A stretch of DNA of 64,000 nucleotides from Hydrocarboniphaga sp. (GTDB taxonomy: Bacteria; Pseudomonadota; Gammaproteobacteria; Nevskiales; Nevskiaceae), in the NCBI RefSeq assembly GCF_028291725.1, contig NZ_JAQGNT010000026.1:141236-205235 (forward strand). The letters run 5' to 3'. A program made the position numbers and the translations under genes. The notes under the pieces are model-generated. The model made no database searches, was not told the origin of the DNA, and saw only the letters and a list, made by a program, of their open reading frames with translations. Numbering within the stretch: position 1 is the stretch's first letter; each line of letters opens with the position of its first letter. Positions 18,138 through 27,381 of this stretch are shown in pieces.

Positions 18138-19918
18138 ACGCCGTCGCCAGCCGACGCCAGCCGATCGGAATCCTGCTGGTCGAGGACAGTGCGGCGGATG
18201 CGCGCCTGCTGTCGGAGAGCCTGCGCGATGTCGCGGCGACCGAACCGGTGGTTATCCGTGTGGTGCGCACACTGACCGAAGCGCTGGCCGAAATGAAGCG
18301 CTACAGCTTCACCTGCGTACTGCTCGACCTGAATCTTCCGGATGGCCACGGCGTCGCCAACGTCGAGGCGCTGCGCAGCATCGACCGGCGCGTCGCGATC
18401 GTCGTGCTGACCGGCAACGACGACGAACATGTCGCGGTGGAGGCGATTCGTCTCGGTGCCCAGGAATATCTGATCAAGGGCCATTTCGACGGCACCAAGA
18501 TCTTGCGTCTGCTGCGTCACGCGATCGAGCGCAACAAGCATGTCTACGATCTCGAGGATCAGCGCTATCGCGAGTTCCATCGCGCCAGTCACGACAGCCT
18601 CACCGGCCTTGCCAATCGCGAGCTGCTCTACGACCGGCTGGAACAGTCGATCGGGCAGGCTCATCTGAGCGGCGAGACCTTCGCGCTGTGCTATCTCGAT
18701 CTGGACGGGTTCAAGGCGGTCAACGATCGCTACGGCCACCGCGTCGGGGACGATCTGTTGGTACGCGTTGCCCAGATCCTGCGCGAAACTGTGCGCCCGG
18801 CCGACAGTGTCGCGCGCGTCGGCGGCGATGAATTCCTGGTGCTGATGCGCCAGTTCGACAACAAGCTCGATGCAGGGCCGCGCGCGCGCCGTATGCGCGA
18901 GCGGGTGATGGCGGTCCGCCAGATCGGCGAACACCAGATCGATCTCGATGCCAGCGTCGGCATCGTGCTGTTCCCGCAGCATGGCGAGACGGTCGAGGTG
19001 CTGATGGAGCGGGCCGATCGCGCGATGTACGAGGCCAAGCGCGCCGGCGGCGGCGTCGCGTTCTACGAAGATGCGCTGGCAATGCGCGCCGCGGATCGCG
19101 CGGCGGATTTCCGCGCGGAGCTCGAGCTGGCGCTCGAACAGGACCGTTTTTCGCTGCTGTATCACCCCTGGATCGACGTCACCTCGCAGAATTTTGTCGG
19201 CACCGAGGTGTTGCTGCGCTGGGATCGTGAAGGCGGGATGCAAGGGCCCGATGATTTCCTGCGCGCGGCGGCTGCCAGCGGCCGCGGCTGCGAGATCGGC
19301 CTGCATGTCGCAATGAAAGCGCTGATGCAATGGCGCAGCTGGGTCGACCAGGGCCTGAGGCTCGGCAGCCTGTCGCTGAACGTCGGCGAAGCCGAGCTCG
19401 GCGACGAGCGTTATCTGCCGGCTTTGGCGAAGATCGCGGTTTCGGCCGGTATTGATCCGGCCGACCTGCACCTCGAGGTTCCGGTTTCCCTGCTGGCGGG
19501 CGAGCTGTCGCACGACATCGCCTCGCAATTGCGCCAGGCGCGGGAGCTTGGTTTCGGCGTACTGCTCGACCAGTTCGGCCCCGACGGCGAGGCGATGAAG
19601 TGGATCACGACCCTGCCGCTGTCCGGTGTGAAGCTCGGCCGGCACGTGATGCGCGCCTTGCAGGAAGAAGGCCAGCAGGGCTCGATGCACCGGTCGGTGC
19701 TGGCGATGCGCGGTGCTGCCGACGCGCTGTGCCTGCCGGTAGTCGTCACCGGCGTCGAGACGGTGGAGGAATCTCGAATCCTGCAAGCGATGGGCTGTAA
19801 GCTGATGCAGGGGCAGTTGTTCAGTTCGGCCGAAACCGCGGACCGGCTGCCGGAACGGCTGCGGTTGGGTCCGGAAGGCCTGGATACCGCTCGTTGGCCT
19901 GCACAGAGCCACGGATAG
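18134..19918 (+). CDS. Receiver-GGDEF-EAL protein with intact GGDEF and degenerate EAL
   Basis: 594 residues. A receiver (1-125, Asp65 in LLDLNLPDGHG) is followed by a GGDEF domain with the intact motif RVGGDEF (230-234), so diguanylate cyclase activity is likely. The EAL part (about 330-580) has lost key residues: EAL reads EVL, the DDFG motif reads DQFG, and the EGVE motif reads TGVE. It is therefore probably a non-catalytic or c-di-GMP-binding module. Start ATG overlaps the upstream receiver stop. Activation by phosphotransfer from the downstream kinase is inferred. Confidence 0.9.
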   Translation: MNAVASRRQPIGILLVEDSAADARLLSESLRDVAATEPVVIRVVRTLTEALAEMKRYSFTCVLLDLNLPDGHGVANVEALRSIDRRVAIVVLTGNDDEHVAVEAIRLGAQEYLIKGHFDGTKILRLLRHAIERNKHVYDLEDQRYREFHRASHDSLTGLANRELLYDRLEQSIGQAHLSGETFALCYLDLDGFKAVNDRYGHRVGDDLLVRVAQILRETVRPADSVARVGGDEFLVLMRQFDNKLDAGPRARRMRERVMAVRQIGEHQIDLDASVGIVLFPQHGETVEVLMERADRAMYEAKRAGGGVAFYEDALAMRAADRAADFRAELELALEQDRFSLLYHPWIDVTSQNFVGTEVLLRWDREGGMQGPDDFLRAAAASGRGCEIGLHVAMKALMQWRSWVDQGLRLGSLSLNVGEAELGDERYLPALAKIAVSAGIDPADLHLEVPVSLLAGELSHDIASQLRQARELGFGVLLDQFGPDGEAMKWITTLPLSGVKLGRHVMRALQEEGQQGSMHRSVLAMRGAADALCLPVVVTGVETVEESRILQAMGCKLMQGQLFSSAETADRLPERLRLGPEGLDTARWPAQSHG

Positions 19919-19961
19919 TAAGGACGGATCGTAAGCACAGTTAGCAAAAGGGGAGAACCCG

Positions 19962-21152
19962 ATGAGTGACCTGATAGAGGTTGGGGGATTTCTGCCGCAT
20001 GGCGTGTGCTACCTGCAGCAGACCAATCTGATTCTGCTGCACGTAGTCTCCGATGCGCTGGTGGCTTTGGCCTATTTCATGATTCCGCTCACGCTGGTCT
20101 ATGTCAGCCGCAGAATCGGCCGGCGCCTTTCTTTCAACTGGGCGATCGGGCTGTTTGCCGCTTTCATCATTCTGTGCGGTGCCGGCCACGTCCTCGACAT
20201 CGTCGTGGTCTGGAAGCCGCTCTACTGGCTGCAGGGCTGGCAGCGCGCCTTGACCGCGGCCGTGTCGCTGGCCACCGCGTTCGCGATCATTCCGCTGATT
20301 CCGCGGCTGTTGTCGATGCGCACGCCCGAGGAGCTGGAGACCGCGAACCTGCGCCTGCGTGAAGAGATCAAGCTGCGCGAAGGCGCGGAAGCCGATCTGC
20401 GCCGTTCGCTGACCGAGTACAAGCGCGCGGTGCAGGAGCTCGAGCAGTTTGCCTACATCACCTCGCACGACCTGCAGGCGCCGCTGCGCAACGTCTCCGG
20501 CTTCTCGCAGCTGCTGATGCGCCGGCATCGCGACAAGCTCGGTGGTGACGCGGTCGAGTTCCTCGACTTTATCGACAAGGGCGTGCGCCAGATGCAGACG
20601 CTGATCACCGATCTGCTGGCGCTGTCCCGTGTCGGCCGCGGTGATTCCTCGTTCACGCGAGCGCCGCTCGAAGCCACGCTCAAAAAGACGCTGGTGTCGC
20701 TGAAACCGACGCTGGAGAGTCGCGGTGCCAGCGTGCAGATCGACGACTCGCTGCCCGAGATCAAGGCCGACCACGGCCTGCTGACCCAGCTGTTCCAGAA
20801 CCTGATCGACAACGCCAGCAAGTTCCACCGGCCCGGAGTCGCGCCGCTGATTCGCGTCAGCGCCTGGCCCGATGGCAGCCACTGGCATCTGGTGATCAAG
20901 GACAATGGCATCGGCGTGCCGGCGGACCAGCTCGAAACGATTTTCGCGGTGTTCCGGCGCCTGCATCACGCCGACGATTACGAGGGAACCGGGATCGGTT
21001 TGGCGATCTGCCGTAAAATCGCCAACCACCATGGCGGCGAAATCTGGGCCGAGTCGAAAGTGGGCGAGGGCACCGAGTTCCATATCCGCCTGCCGCGCGA
21101 GCCGGCCACGCCGATTTCCGGCGGCACACCGAAGCTGGAAGTGGTGCTCTAG
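19962..21152 (+). CDS. Histidine kinase with ethylene-receptor-like membrane domain
   Basis: 396 residues. Three membrane segments in 22-112 match the layout of the ETR1/SynEtr1 ethylene-binding domain: HVVSDALVALAYFMIP carries Asp31 where ETR1 has Asp25, and FIILCGAGH carries Cys72 and His76 where ETR1 has the copper ligands Cys65 and His69 in CGATH. A coiled coil (123-160), HisKA domain with His169 (FAYITSHDLQAPLRN) and a HATPase domain (NLIDNASKFH, DNGIGV, EGTGIGLAICRKI) follow. There is no GAF domain. Ethylene or a copper-dependent small ligand is an inference. The ribosome site is AAAAGGGGAG. The stop TAG coincides with the edge of the 270-bp palindromic element. Confidence 0.92.
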   Translation: MSDLIEVGGFLPHGVCYLQQTNLILLHVVSDALVALAYFMIPLTLVYVSRRIGRRLSFNWAIGLFAAFIILCGAGHVLDIVVVWKPLYWLQGWQRALTAAVSLATAFAIIPLIPRLLSMRTPEELETANLRLREEIKLREGAEADLRRSLTEYKRAVQELEQFAYITSHDLQAPLRNVSGFSQLLMRRHRDKLGGDAVEFLDFIDKGVRQMQTLITDLLALSRVGRGDSSFTRAPLEATLKKTLVSLKPTLESRGASVQIDDSLPEIKADHGLLTQLFQNLIDNASKFHRPGVAPLIRVSAWPDGSHWHLVIKDNGIGVPADQLETIFAVFRRLHHADDYEGTGIGLAICRKIANHHGGEIWAESKVGEGTEFHIRLPREPATPISGGTPKLEVVL

Positions 21153-21419
21153 TGCAGTGTTTCACGCTAAGCGACCCTTATCGCGAGTCGCCAAGGGGGC
21201 AGGCGCAAGGCGCGGCGGCGCCGGCATATTGGACATATGGCAAGCCGTCGCAACGCGGCGCCTGCCCCCTTGGCGGCTCGCCCGCAGGGAGCCCCCCAGT
21301 TGCCGCCGGGCGGCGTTGCCGGGCTTGCCCATAGCTCTCGCTATGGCCCGCGCCCGGCGCCTTGCCCGACAGCAACTGGGGGGCTCGATAAGGGTCGCTT
21401 AGCGTGAAACACTGCACTA
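21150..21419. repeat. 270-bp element with 34-bp terminal inverted repeats and nested palindromes
   Basis: The ends TAGTGCAGTGTTTCACGCTA... (21150-21183) and its exact complement (21386-21419) form 34-bp terminal inverted repeats. Inside lie two further inverted repeats: GCCAAGGGGGCAGGCGC against GGCGCCTGCCCCCTTGGC (about 21190-21275), and GCCCCCCAGTTGC...GGGC against its complement (about 21289-21384). There is no coding potential. It looks like a non-autonomous, MITE-like or clover-leaf element. It starts at the kinase stop and ends 69 bases before darP. Confidence 0.8.
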
Positions 21420-21487
21420 GCAGGGCCGCGGGTTCGACCGAACGCTTGCGGGATCAGAGGTTCCCTCAGCAAGCGGTGGAAGCAGGC

Positions 21488-22084
21488 ATGGCATCAGGTA
21501 TGAAAAAGGGCAGTGACTGGCGGCCGGATCTTCGCGATTCCCACGAGGATGCCGACGAGGATCTGGGCCCGAGCAAGACCCAGGTCAAGCAGGCGATGCA
21601 CGAGCTGCAGGATCTGGGCGTTGCACTGCTCGAGCTGCCGCCGTCGCAGCTCGCCGCGCTGCAGATGGAGGATCGTCTGCGCAACGCGCTGGTCGAGCTG
21701 CAACGCCTGACGTCCCGCGAGGCGATCCGCCGCCAGTCGCAGTTCATCGGCAAGATGCTGCGCGACGCCGATTCCGAATCTTTCCGGGCCGCGATCCATG
21801 CTTACCGTCACGGCCAGAACAAGCTTCTGCAGGAGGCGGAGCTGTGGCGCACCCGGCTGCTCGCCGACGATGCCGCGGTGACCGAGTGGGTCGAGATCGT
21901 GCCGGAAGCCAATCTACAGCAACTGCGCTCGCTGATCCGCAACGTGCGCCGCGAGCAGACCCGGCTCCAGCAGAGCAATCCTGACGCCGAAGCCGCGCCG
22001 CCCAAAGGACGGCTGTATCGCGAGCTGTTCCAGAAACTGCGCATCGCACTACAGCAGAAGTTCGATCAGCAGGCCGCCGGCTAG
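21488..22084 (+). CDS. darP: Ribosome-associated protein DarP (YjgA family, UPF0307)
   Basis: 198 residues from the ATG at 21488; an ATG at 21500 is possible. The frame upstream reads into the palindromic element and is not real. Family features: PSKTQVKQAMHELQDLG, RLTSREAIRRQSQFIGKMLRD, LRSLIRNVRREQ and the end YRELFQKLR. DarP assists late assembly of the 50S subunit and its release in the cytoplasm. It is flanked on both sides by palindromic elements, so it is probably transcribed alone. Confidence 0.9.
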   Translation: MASGMKKGSDWRPDLRDSHEDADEDLGPSKTQVKQAMHELQDLGVALLELPPSQLAALQMEDRLRNALVELQRLTSREAIRRQSQFIGKMLRDADSESFRAAIHAYRHGQNKLLQEAELWRTRLLADDAAVTEWVEIVPEANLQQLRSLIRNVRREQTRLQQSNPDAEAAPPKGRLYRELFQKLRIALQQKFDQQAAG

Positions 22085-22113
22085 CCGTCGTCATCCGGCA
22101 GATCGAACACCGA

Positions 22114-22194
22114 GTAGGCTGGGTTGCAGCGCAGCGGAAACCCAGCACCGGGATCGACGGAAAGCGCTGGGTTTCGTTCCTCAACCCAGCCTAC
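22114..22194. repeat. Palindromic repeat, family A' (copy 1)
   Basis: Arms GTAGGCTGGGTT...AGCG...AAACCCAGC and complement CTGGGTTTCGTT..AACCCAGCCTAC. It is a sequence variant of family A; other copies lie at 35261 and (half) 39274. Downstream of darP. Confidence 0.8.
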
Positions 22195-22244
22195 CTCTGC
22201 TGGCATATTCATCATGGAACTTCTGACTCACGACTAAGCTGAGC

Positions 22245-22324
22245 CGTAGGTCGGCATTCCCTTGCCGACGTGAATGCCCGATGCGGATTGACCGGGCATG
22301 TCGGCAAGGGATTGCCGACCTACG
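22245..22324. repeat. Palindromic repeat, family B (copy 2)
   Basis: GTAGGTCGGCATTCCCTTGCC arm and complement. It supplies the stop codon of the minus-strand crotonase gene (CTA at 22320-22322 read as TAG). Confidence 0.85.
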
Positions 22325-23132
22325 AGCCGCCGAAGCTGCGCGCCTGGAATGCCGGCGAGCGTTTTTCGACGTTCGCCTTGACCGCTTCGCGATGATTGCG
22401 TCCGGTGAGCATGCGCAACTGGATCTTGCGCTCCAGCGCCAACGCGCGCGCTACGCTCGCGTTCCAGTTGGCGTCGAACAGCTGCTTGATTCCGCCCAGC
22501 GCATCAGGCGACTTGCCGATCAGCGTCGCGGCCAGTTCCTGCGCCGCAGCGAGCGGATCGGATGCGACTTCCGTGACCAGGTGCAGCGCCAGTGCCTCCA
22601 TGCCACTGACGATCTGGCCGGTCATCGCGAGCTTCTTGGCGACGTCCAGCGGCATCAGGTCGCGCAAGGTGGCGGTGCCCGACATGTCCGGCACCAGGCC
22701 CCACTTGATTTCCATGACCGACAGCTTGGCGTCCGCTGCGGCGATCCGGAAGTCGGCGCCGAGCGCGATCTGCAGGCCACCGCCGTAGCAGCTGCCATGA
22801 ATCGCGGCGATGACCGGCACCGGCAGATCCCGCCAGCACAGCCCGGCCTGCTGAAACACGTTGCTGTGCTTGATGCCGTAAGTGGCGAAACTGCGCGCCA
22901 TCTTCAAAGGTTTCTTCAGCACGCTGCCGACGTCGAGGCCGGAGCAGAACGACGGACCTTCGCCGCGCAGGATCACCACGCGCAGATCCTTGAGCTTGCG
23001 CAGATCCGATGCGGCCCCGACCAGCGCGTCGAACATCGGCAGATCGAGGGCGTTGTGCTTGTCGGCGCGGTTCAGGCTGACGGTGGCGATGCCGTCGCGG
23101 ACATCGACGAGAACGCGCTGGGGTTCGGACAT
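22320..23132 (-). CDS. Crotonase-family enoyl-CoA hydratase
   Basis: 270 residues from the ATG at 23132; a longer frame to 23285 has no family similarity by eye. Crotonase motifs: NRADKHNALDLPMF, the oxyanion-hole segment GPSFCSGLDV, and AIHGSCYGGGLQIALGADFRIAA with VMEIKWGLVPDMSG. This pattern suits a 2-enoyl-CoA hydratase/isomerase of a degradative pathway, but the acyl substrate is not predictable. The gene ends inside a family B palindrome. Confidence 0.88.
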   Translation of the reverse strand: MSEPQRVLVDVRDGIATVSLNRADKHNALDLPMFDALVGAASDLRKLKDLRVVILRGEGPSFCSGLDVGSVLKKPLKMARSFATYGIKHSNVFQQAGLCWRDLPVPVIAAIHGSCYGGGLQIALGADFRIAAADAKLSVMEIKWGLVPDMSGTATLRDLMPLDVAKKLAMTGQIVSGMEALALHLVTEVASDPLAAAQELAATLIGKSPDALGGIKQLFDANWNASVARALALERKIQLRMLTGRNHREAVKANVEKRSPAFQARSFGGS

Positions 23133-23340
23133 GGTGGCGACTCTGTGAAATCTGCGGGTCGGAAATCCTATGTCAGCCGCCGTCTTTCTGCAGGCCGATC
23201 GGTGTAGTCGGTGTCTTCGGCGGTTTCCAAAATCTTGATTCACTTGCACCAGGTTTCGCCGCCAAGGCAAAGCTAGTCCATGCACGACGAAACCGTAAGG
23301 ACGCTCGCCGCCGCACTGCGGCTCCCTGGCGCGCGCCGGC

Positions 23341-25731
23341 TCAGGCCGCGGGGCTCTGGCCGGCCAGGAACAGCCAGGTTTCGACCACCGTATCCGGGTT
23401 CAGCGACATTGATTCGATGCCCTGATCCAGCAGCCATTTGGCCAGGTCCGGATGGTCCGACGGCCCCTGGCCGCAGATGCCGACGTACTTGTTGGCTTTT
23501 TTGCAGGCGGTGATCGCCATCGCCAGCATCGCCTTGACCGCGTCGTTGCGCTCGTCGAACAGGTGCGCGATCAGCCCGGAGTCGCGATCCAGGCCCAGCG
23601 TCAGCTGGGTCATGTCGTTGGAGCCGATCGAGAAGCCGTCGAAGTGCTCGAGGAACTGGTCGGCCAGCACCGCGTTGCTCGGCAGCTCGCACATCATGAT
23701 GACCTGCAGGCCGCCCTTACCACTGCCTTCGCCGCGCTTCAGGCCGTTCTCGGCCAGGATCTCGTTGACGCGCCTGGCTTCGCCGACGGTGCGCACGAAC
23801 GGGATCATGATCTTGACGTTGCTCAGGCCCATTTCCTCGCGCACGAACTTCAGTGCCTCGCATTCCATGTCGAAACACGGACGGAAGCCCTCGGAGATGT
23901 AGCGCGAGGCACCGCGGAAGCCGATCATCGGATTCTCTTCGTGCGGCTCGTAGCGCTTGCCGCCGACCAGGTTCGCGTACTCGTTGGACTTGAAGTCCGA
24001 CATGCGCACGATCACCGGCTCGGGCGCGAAGGCCGCGGCGATGGTCGAGATGCCTTCGGCCAGGCGCTTGACGAAGTAGTCGCGCGGCGAGTCGTAGGCG
24101 GCGATCATCGAATCGATCGTGCGGCGGATTTCGGGCGGCTGCTTGTCGAGCTCGAGCAGGGCTTGCGGATGGATGCCGATCTGGCGGTTGACGATGAACT
24201 CGGTGCGCGCCAGGCCGACGCCGCGGTGCGGCAGCGCGGCGAAGTCGAAAGCCTGCTCCGGCGTGCCGACGTTCATCATGATCTTGAGCGGGATCTCCGG
24301 CATTTTGTCGAGCGCGATCTCGTCGACCTGGAAGTCGATGTTGCCGTCGTAGATCTGGCCGGTATCGCCTTCGGCGCAGGACACGGTGACCGCCCGGCCG
24401 TCCTTCAGCACCTGGGTCGCGTCGCCGCAGCCGACGACCGCCGGAATGCCGAGTTCACGCGCGATGATCGCGGCATGGCAGGTGCGGCCGCCGCGGTTGG
24501 TGACGATGGCGCTGGCGCGCTTCATCACCGGCTCCCAATCGGGGTCGGTCATGTCGGTGACCAGCACGTCGCCGATCTGCACGCGCGACATCTCGTCGAC
24601 CGACTTCAGCAGGCGTACCTTGCCGGCGCCGATCTTCTGGCCGATCGCGCGGCCGCTGGCCAGCACCGTGCTTTTGCCCTTGAGCTTGTAGCGGCGCAGC
24701 GTGTTCGCGCTACTGCGCGACTGCACGGTCTCCGGGCGCGCCTGCAGGATGTAGATGCCGCCGTCGACGCCGTCCTTGCCCCACTCGATATCCATCGGCC
24801 GGCCGTAATGGTCTTCGATGATCAGCGCCTGGCGGGCGAGGTTCTCGACGTCCGCGTCGTTGATGCAGAACTTCTGGCGCTCTTCGGTCGACACCGGCAC
24901 GAACTCGACCGTGCGGCCGAGCATGCGGTCCTTGGTATAGACCATTTTCTTGGCTTTTTCGCCCAGGCCGCGCTTCAGGATCGAGGGCTTGCCGGCGCGC
25001 AGCGACAGCTTGTAGCTGTAGAACTCGTCGGGGTTGACCGCGCCCTGGACCACGGCTTCGCCGAGCCCGTAGCTGGCGGTGATGAACACCGCGTCGCGGA
25101 AGCCGGATTCGGTGTCCATGGTGAACATCACGCCGGAAGCGCCGCGGTCCGAGCGCACCATGCGCTGGATGCCGGCCGACAGCGCGACCTGGCTGTGCGC
25201 GAAGTTCTGATGCACGCGGTAGCTGATCGCGCGGTCGTTGAACAGCGAGGCGAACACTTCCTTGATCGCGGCGAGCACATGATCGATGCCCTGCACGTTC
25301 AGGAAGGTTTCCTGCTGGCCGGCAAACGAGGCGTCGGGCAGATCCTCGGCGGTGGCCGACGAGCGCACCGCGACTGAGATTTCGGCCGTGCTTTCGGCGA
25401 GCAGGATGTCGTAGGCGGAGCGGATTTCCTTCTCGAGATCGGTCGGGAAGGGTGCCTTCATGACCGCTTCGCGGATGCTTTTACCGCAGATGGCGAGGGC
25501 CTGCACGTCGTCCACGTCGAGCGCGTCGAGCATGCCGTTGATCTTGTCGGCCAGGCCTTCGAACGCGAGGAACTCGCGGTAGGCCGAGGCGGTGGTCGCA
25601 AAGCCGTTCGGCACGTGCACGCCGGAGGCGGCGAGGTTGCCGATCATCTCGCCGAGCGAGGCGTTCTTGCCGCCGACGATCTCGACGTCCTTCATTCCCA
25701 GCTGCGAATACCACAGCACGTTCTGGCTCAT
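23341..25731 (-). CDS. ppsA: Phosphoenolpyruvate synthase
   Basis: 796 residues from the ATG at 25731; an ATG nine codons upstream is less likely because family members begin at [13 protein letters not shown]. The order is ATP-grasp domain, swivelling phosphohistidine domain with His419 in [14 protein letters not shown] (E. coli His421), and PEP-binding TIM barrel with [21 protein letters not shown]. It converts pyruvate and ATP to PEP, AMP and phosphate in gluconeogenesis. It is divergent from its own regulator ppsR. Confidence 0.96.
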   Translation of the reverse strand: MSQNVLWYSQLGMKDVEIVGGKNASLGEMIGNLAASGVHVPNGFATTASAYREFLAFEGLADKINGMLDALDVDDVQALAICGKSIREAVMKAPFPTDLEKEIRSAYDILLAESTAEISVAVRSSATAEDLPDASFAGQQETFLNVQGIDHVLAAIKEVFASLFNDRAISYRVHQNFAHSQVALSAGIQRMVRSDRGASGVMFTMDTESGFRDAVFITASYGLGEAVVQGAVNPDEFYSYKLSLRAGKPSILKRGLGEKAKKMVYTKDRMLGRTVEFVPVSTEERQKFCINDADVENLARQALIIEDHYGRPMDIEWGKDGVDGGIYILQARPETVQSRSSANTLRRYKLKGKSTVLASGRAIGQKIGAGKVRLLKSVDEMSRVQIGDVLVTDMTDPDWEPVMKRASAIVTNRGGRTCHAAIIARELGIPAVVGCGDATQVLKDGRAVTVSCAEGDTGQIYDGNIDFQVDEIALDKMPEIPLKIMMNVGTPEQAFDFAALPHRGVGLARTEFIVNRQIGIHPQALLELDKQPPEIRRTIDSMIAAYDSPRDYFVKRLAEGISTIAAAFAPEPVIVRMSDFKSNEYANLVGGKRYEPHEENPMIGFRGASRYISEGFRPCFDMECEALKFVREEMGLSNVKIMIPFVRTVGEARRVNEILAENGLKRGEGSGKGGLQVIMMCELPSNAVLADQFLEHFDGFSIGSNDMTQLTLGLDRDSGLIAHLFDERNDAVKAMLAMAITACKKANKYVGICGQGPSDHPDLAKWLLDQGIESMSLNPDTVVETWLFLAGQSPAA

Positions 25732-25874
25732 GGCGCCGAGGTTGTGATCGCTTCCCATGTCGTCTAAATGCTCCGCTTGAAAGTGCTAATGGACCTGGGC
25801 TTGTGGTGCCCCAGGGGTGATTCTGTTATCTAGTGAGACGAGCGATCCCGATCCGGGCACGAAGCCTTCAGACC
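25732..25874. promoter_or_regulatory. Divergent ppsA/ppsR promoter region
   Basis: The 143-bp spacer between the start codons must carry both promoters. No clear consensus boxes were seen; GGTGCCCCAGGGGTG near 25804 is a short imperfect palindrome. Confidence 0.35.
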
Positions 25875-26696
25875 ATGACCAACCAGCGTTACGTATTTTT
25901 TCTGTCCGATGGCACGGGCATCACCGCCGAGACCCTGGGCGGGACGATCCTGACCCAGTTCGAACAGATCGACTTCAAGAAAACGACCCTGCCGTTCATC
26001 AACAGCCCGGACAAGGCGCGCAACACGGTGGACTATATCAACCACCTTGCCTCCCAGGGTAGCCGGCCGATCGTGTTCTCGACCACGGTCAGCGACGAAA
26101 TCCGCGGCATCCTGCGTGACTGCAAAGCCCTGTTCCTGGATCTGTTCGACACCTATCTTCCGTCGATTGAGACTGAACTTGGGCTGAAGTCGGTGCATAT
26201 GGCCGGGCGCGCCCATGGTCTGGCCGATGCGCGCCGCTACAACGCGCGCATCGACGCGATGAATTACGCGATGGAGCACGACGACGGCCAGAGCACGCGC
26301 GACCTGGCCAAGGCCGACGTGATCCTGATCGCACCGTCACGCTGCGGCAAGACGCCGACGACACTGTACCTGGCGCTGCAGCACGGCATTTTCGCCACCA
26401 ACTTCCCGCTGACCGAGGAGGATCTGGAGGCGCAGAAGATGCCGGGCTCGCTCAGTGGTCTGACCGCCAAGTGCTTCGGCCTCACGTCCGAGGCCGAGCG
26501 CCTGCACCAGGTGCGCACCGAACGTCGGCCCGGCTCCAAGTACGCCTCGCTGCCGCAGTGTGCCTACGAGCTGCGCCAGGCCGAGAGCCTGTACCGCAAG
26601 CAGAACGTGCCGTTCATCAATTCCGCGAACATGTCGATCGAAGAGATCTCGGCGCTGATCATGCAGGAGAAGGCGCTGCGCCGGACCTCGGGCTGA
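25875..26696 (+). CDS. ppsR: PEP synthase regulatory protein (bifunctional kinase/pyrophosphorylase)
   Basis: 273 residues from the ATG at 25875; the frame opens at 25833 but family members start MTNQRYVFFLSDGTG. DUF299 features are present: SDGTGITAETLG, DTYLPSIE, and the P-loop-like APSRCGKTPTTLYLA. In E. coli PpsR switches PEP synthase off by ADP-dependent Thr phosphorylation and on by phosphorolysis. The divergent arrangement with ppsA supports the same role here. Confidence 0.94.
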   Translation: MTNQRYVFFLSDGTGITAETLGGTILTQFEQIDFKKTTLPFINSPDKARNTVDYINHLASQGSRPIVFSTTVSDEIRGILRDCKALFLDLFDTYLPSIETELGLKSVHMAGRAHGLADARRYNARIDAMNYAMEHDDGQSTRDLAKADVILIAPSRCGKTPTTLYLALQHGIFATNFPLTEEDLEAQKMPGSLSGLTAKCFGLTSEAERLHQVRTERRPGSKYASLPQCAYELRQAESLYRKQNVPFINSANMSIEEISALIMQEKALRRTSG

Positions 26697-26715
26697 TACC
26701 GGGCCCGCCACGCGC

Positions 26716-26797
26716 CGTAGGTCGGCAATCCCTTGCCGACGTGCACTCTCGGATGCGCAATCGAGGCCTCATGTCGGCAAGGGATTGCCGACCTACG
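26716..26797. repeat. Palindromic repeat, family B (copy 3)
   Basis: GTAGGTCGGCAATCCCTTGCC arm and complement, lying between the convergent ppsR and bolA-family genes. The spacer shares GGATGCGCAATCGAGGCCTC with copy 1 in inverted sense. Confidence 0.87.
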
Positions 26798-27076
26798 TCA
26801 AGCTTCGCCCGGCGCCCGCGCGTCGATCGCCAGCGCATGGATGTCGGTCGCCATCAGGCCGCCGAGCGCGTCGTAGATCGCGCGGTGACGGTGGATCAGC
26901 AGCATGTCCTTGAACGCTGCGGACACCAGGCGCACGTGGTAGTGACCGCGGCCGGTGCGGGCCCCGGCGTGGGTGGCATGCAGGTGGCTGTCGTCGGTGA
27001 CCACCAGCTCCAGCGGCGCAAAACGCAGCTGCAGTGCGATGCGGATCATTTCGATGCGCTCGCTGCCGAGGCTCAT
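26798..27076 (-). CDS. BolA-family protein
   Basis: 92 residues. BolA fold features: an [13 protein letters not shown] helix, [15 protein letters not shown], then [27 protein letters not shown] containing the conserved His of the Fe-S ligating loop. BolA-like proteins act with CGFS glutaredoxins in iron-sulfur trafficking; a grxD gene is in this window. The start overlaps the end of the YciI gene by four bases. Confidence 0.9.
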   Translation of the reverse strand: MSLGSERIEMIRIALQLRFAPLELVVTDDSHLHATHAGARTGRGHYHVRLVSAAFKDMLLIHRHRAIYDALGGLMATDIHALAIDARAPGEA

Positions 27077-27372
27077 TCCGGCAGCACTTTCAGGAACGGC
27101 TGCACGCTGACCTCGGCATACACGCCGGCGGCCACATACGGGTCCGCATCGGCCCAGTTTTTAGCGGCTTCGAGGCTTTCGAATTCGAGCACCAGCAGGC
27201 TGCCGGTGACGCCGCCGCTGGTGTCGGGCGCATCCACGGCGGGGAACGGGCCGGCTAGGACCAGGCGGCCCTCGGCCTGCAGCCGGCGCAGCCGCTCCAG
27301 GTGCGCGGGGCGCGCTGCCTTGCGCGCCGGCAGGCTGTTCTCGACGTCGCGGCCGATGATCGCGTAGAGCAT
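27073..27372 (-). CDS. yciI: YciI-family protein
   Basis: 99 residues of the ferredoxin-like YCII family. It has [39 protein letters not shown] and [19 protein letters not shown], including the Asp/His pair thought to be functional in the family. The reaction is unknown. It sits between yciB and a bolA-family gene, an order common in gammaproteobacteria. Confidence 0.92.
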   Translation of the reverse strand: MLYAIIGRDVENSLPARKAARPAHLERLRRLQAEGRLVLAGPFPAVDAPDTSGGVTGSLLVLEFESLEAAKNWADADPYVAAGVYAEVSVQPFLKVLPE

Positions 27373-27381
27373 GGCTCCGCC

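Noticed and set aside
18008..19912. A 634-codon open frame on the minus strand
   Set aside because: Antisense of the REC-GGDEF-EAL gene; no recognisable motif.
21152..21487. Small ORFs starting MQCFTLSDPYR or MKHCT on both strands
   Set aside because: They lie wholly in the terminal repeats of the palindromic element and mirror each other, so they are products of the repeat and not genes.
23452..25377. A 641-codon open frame on the plus strand
   Set aside because: Antisense of ppsA; Asp/Ala/Val/His-rich shadow.
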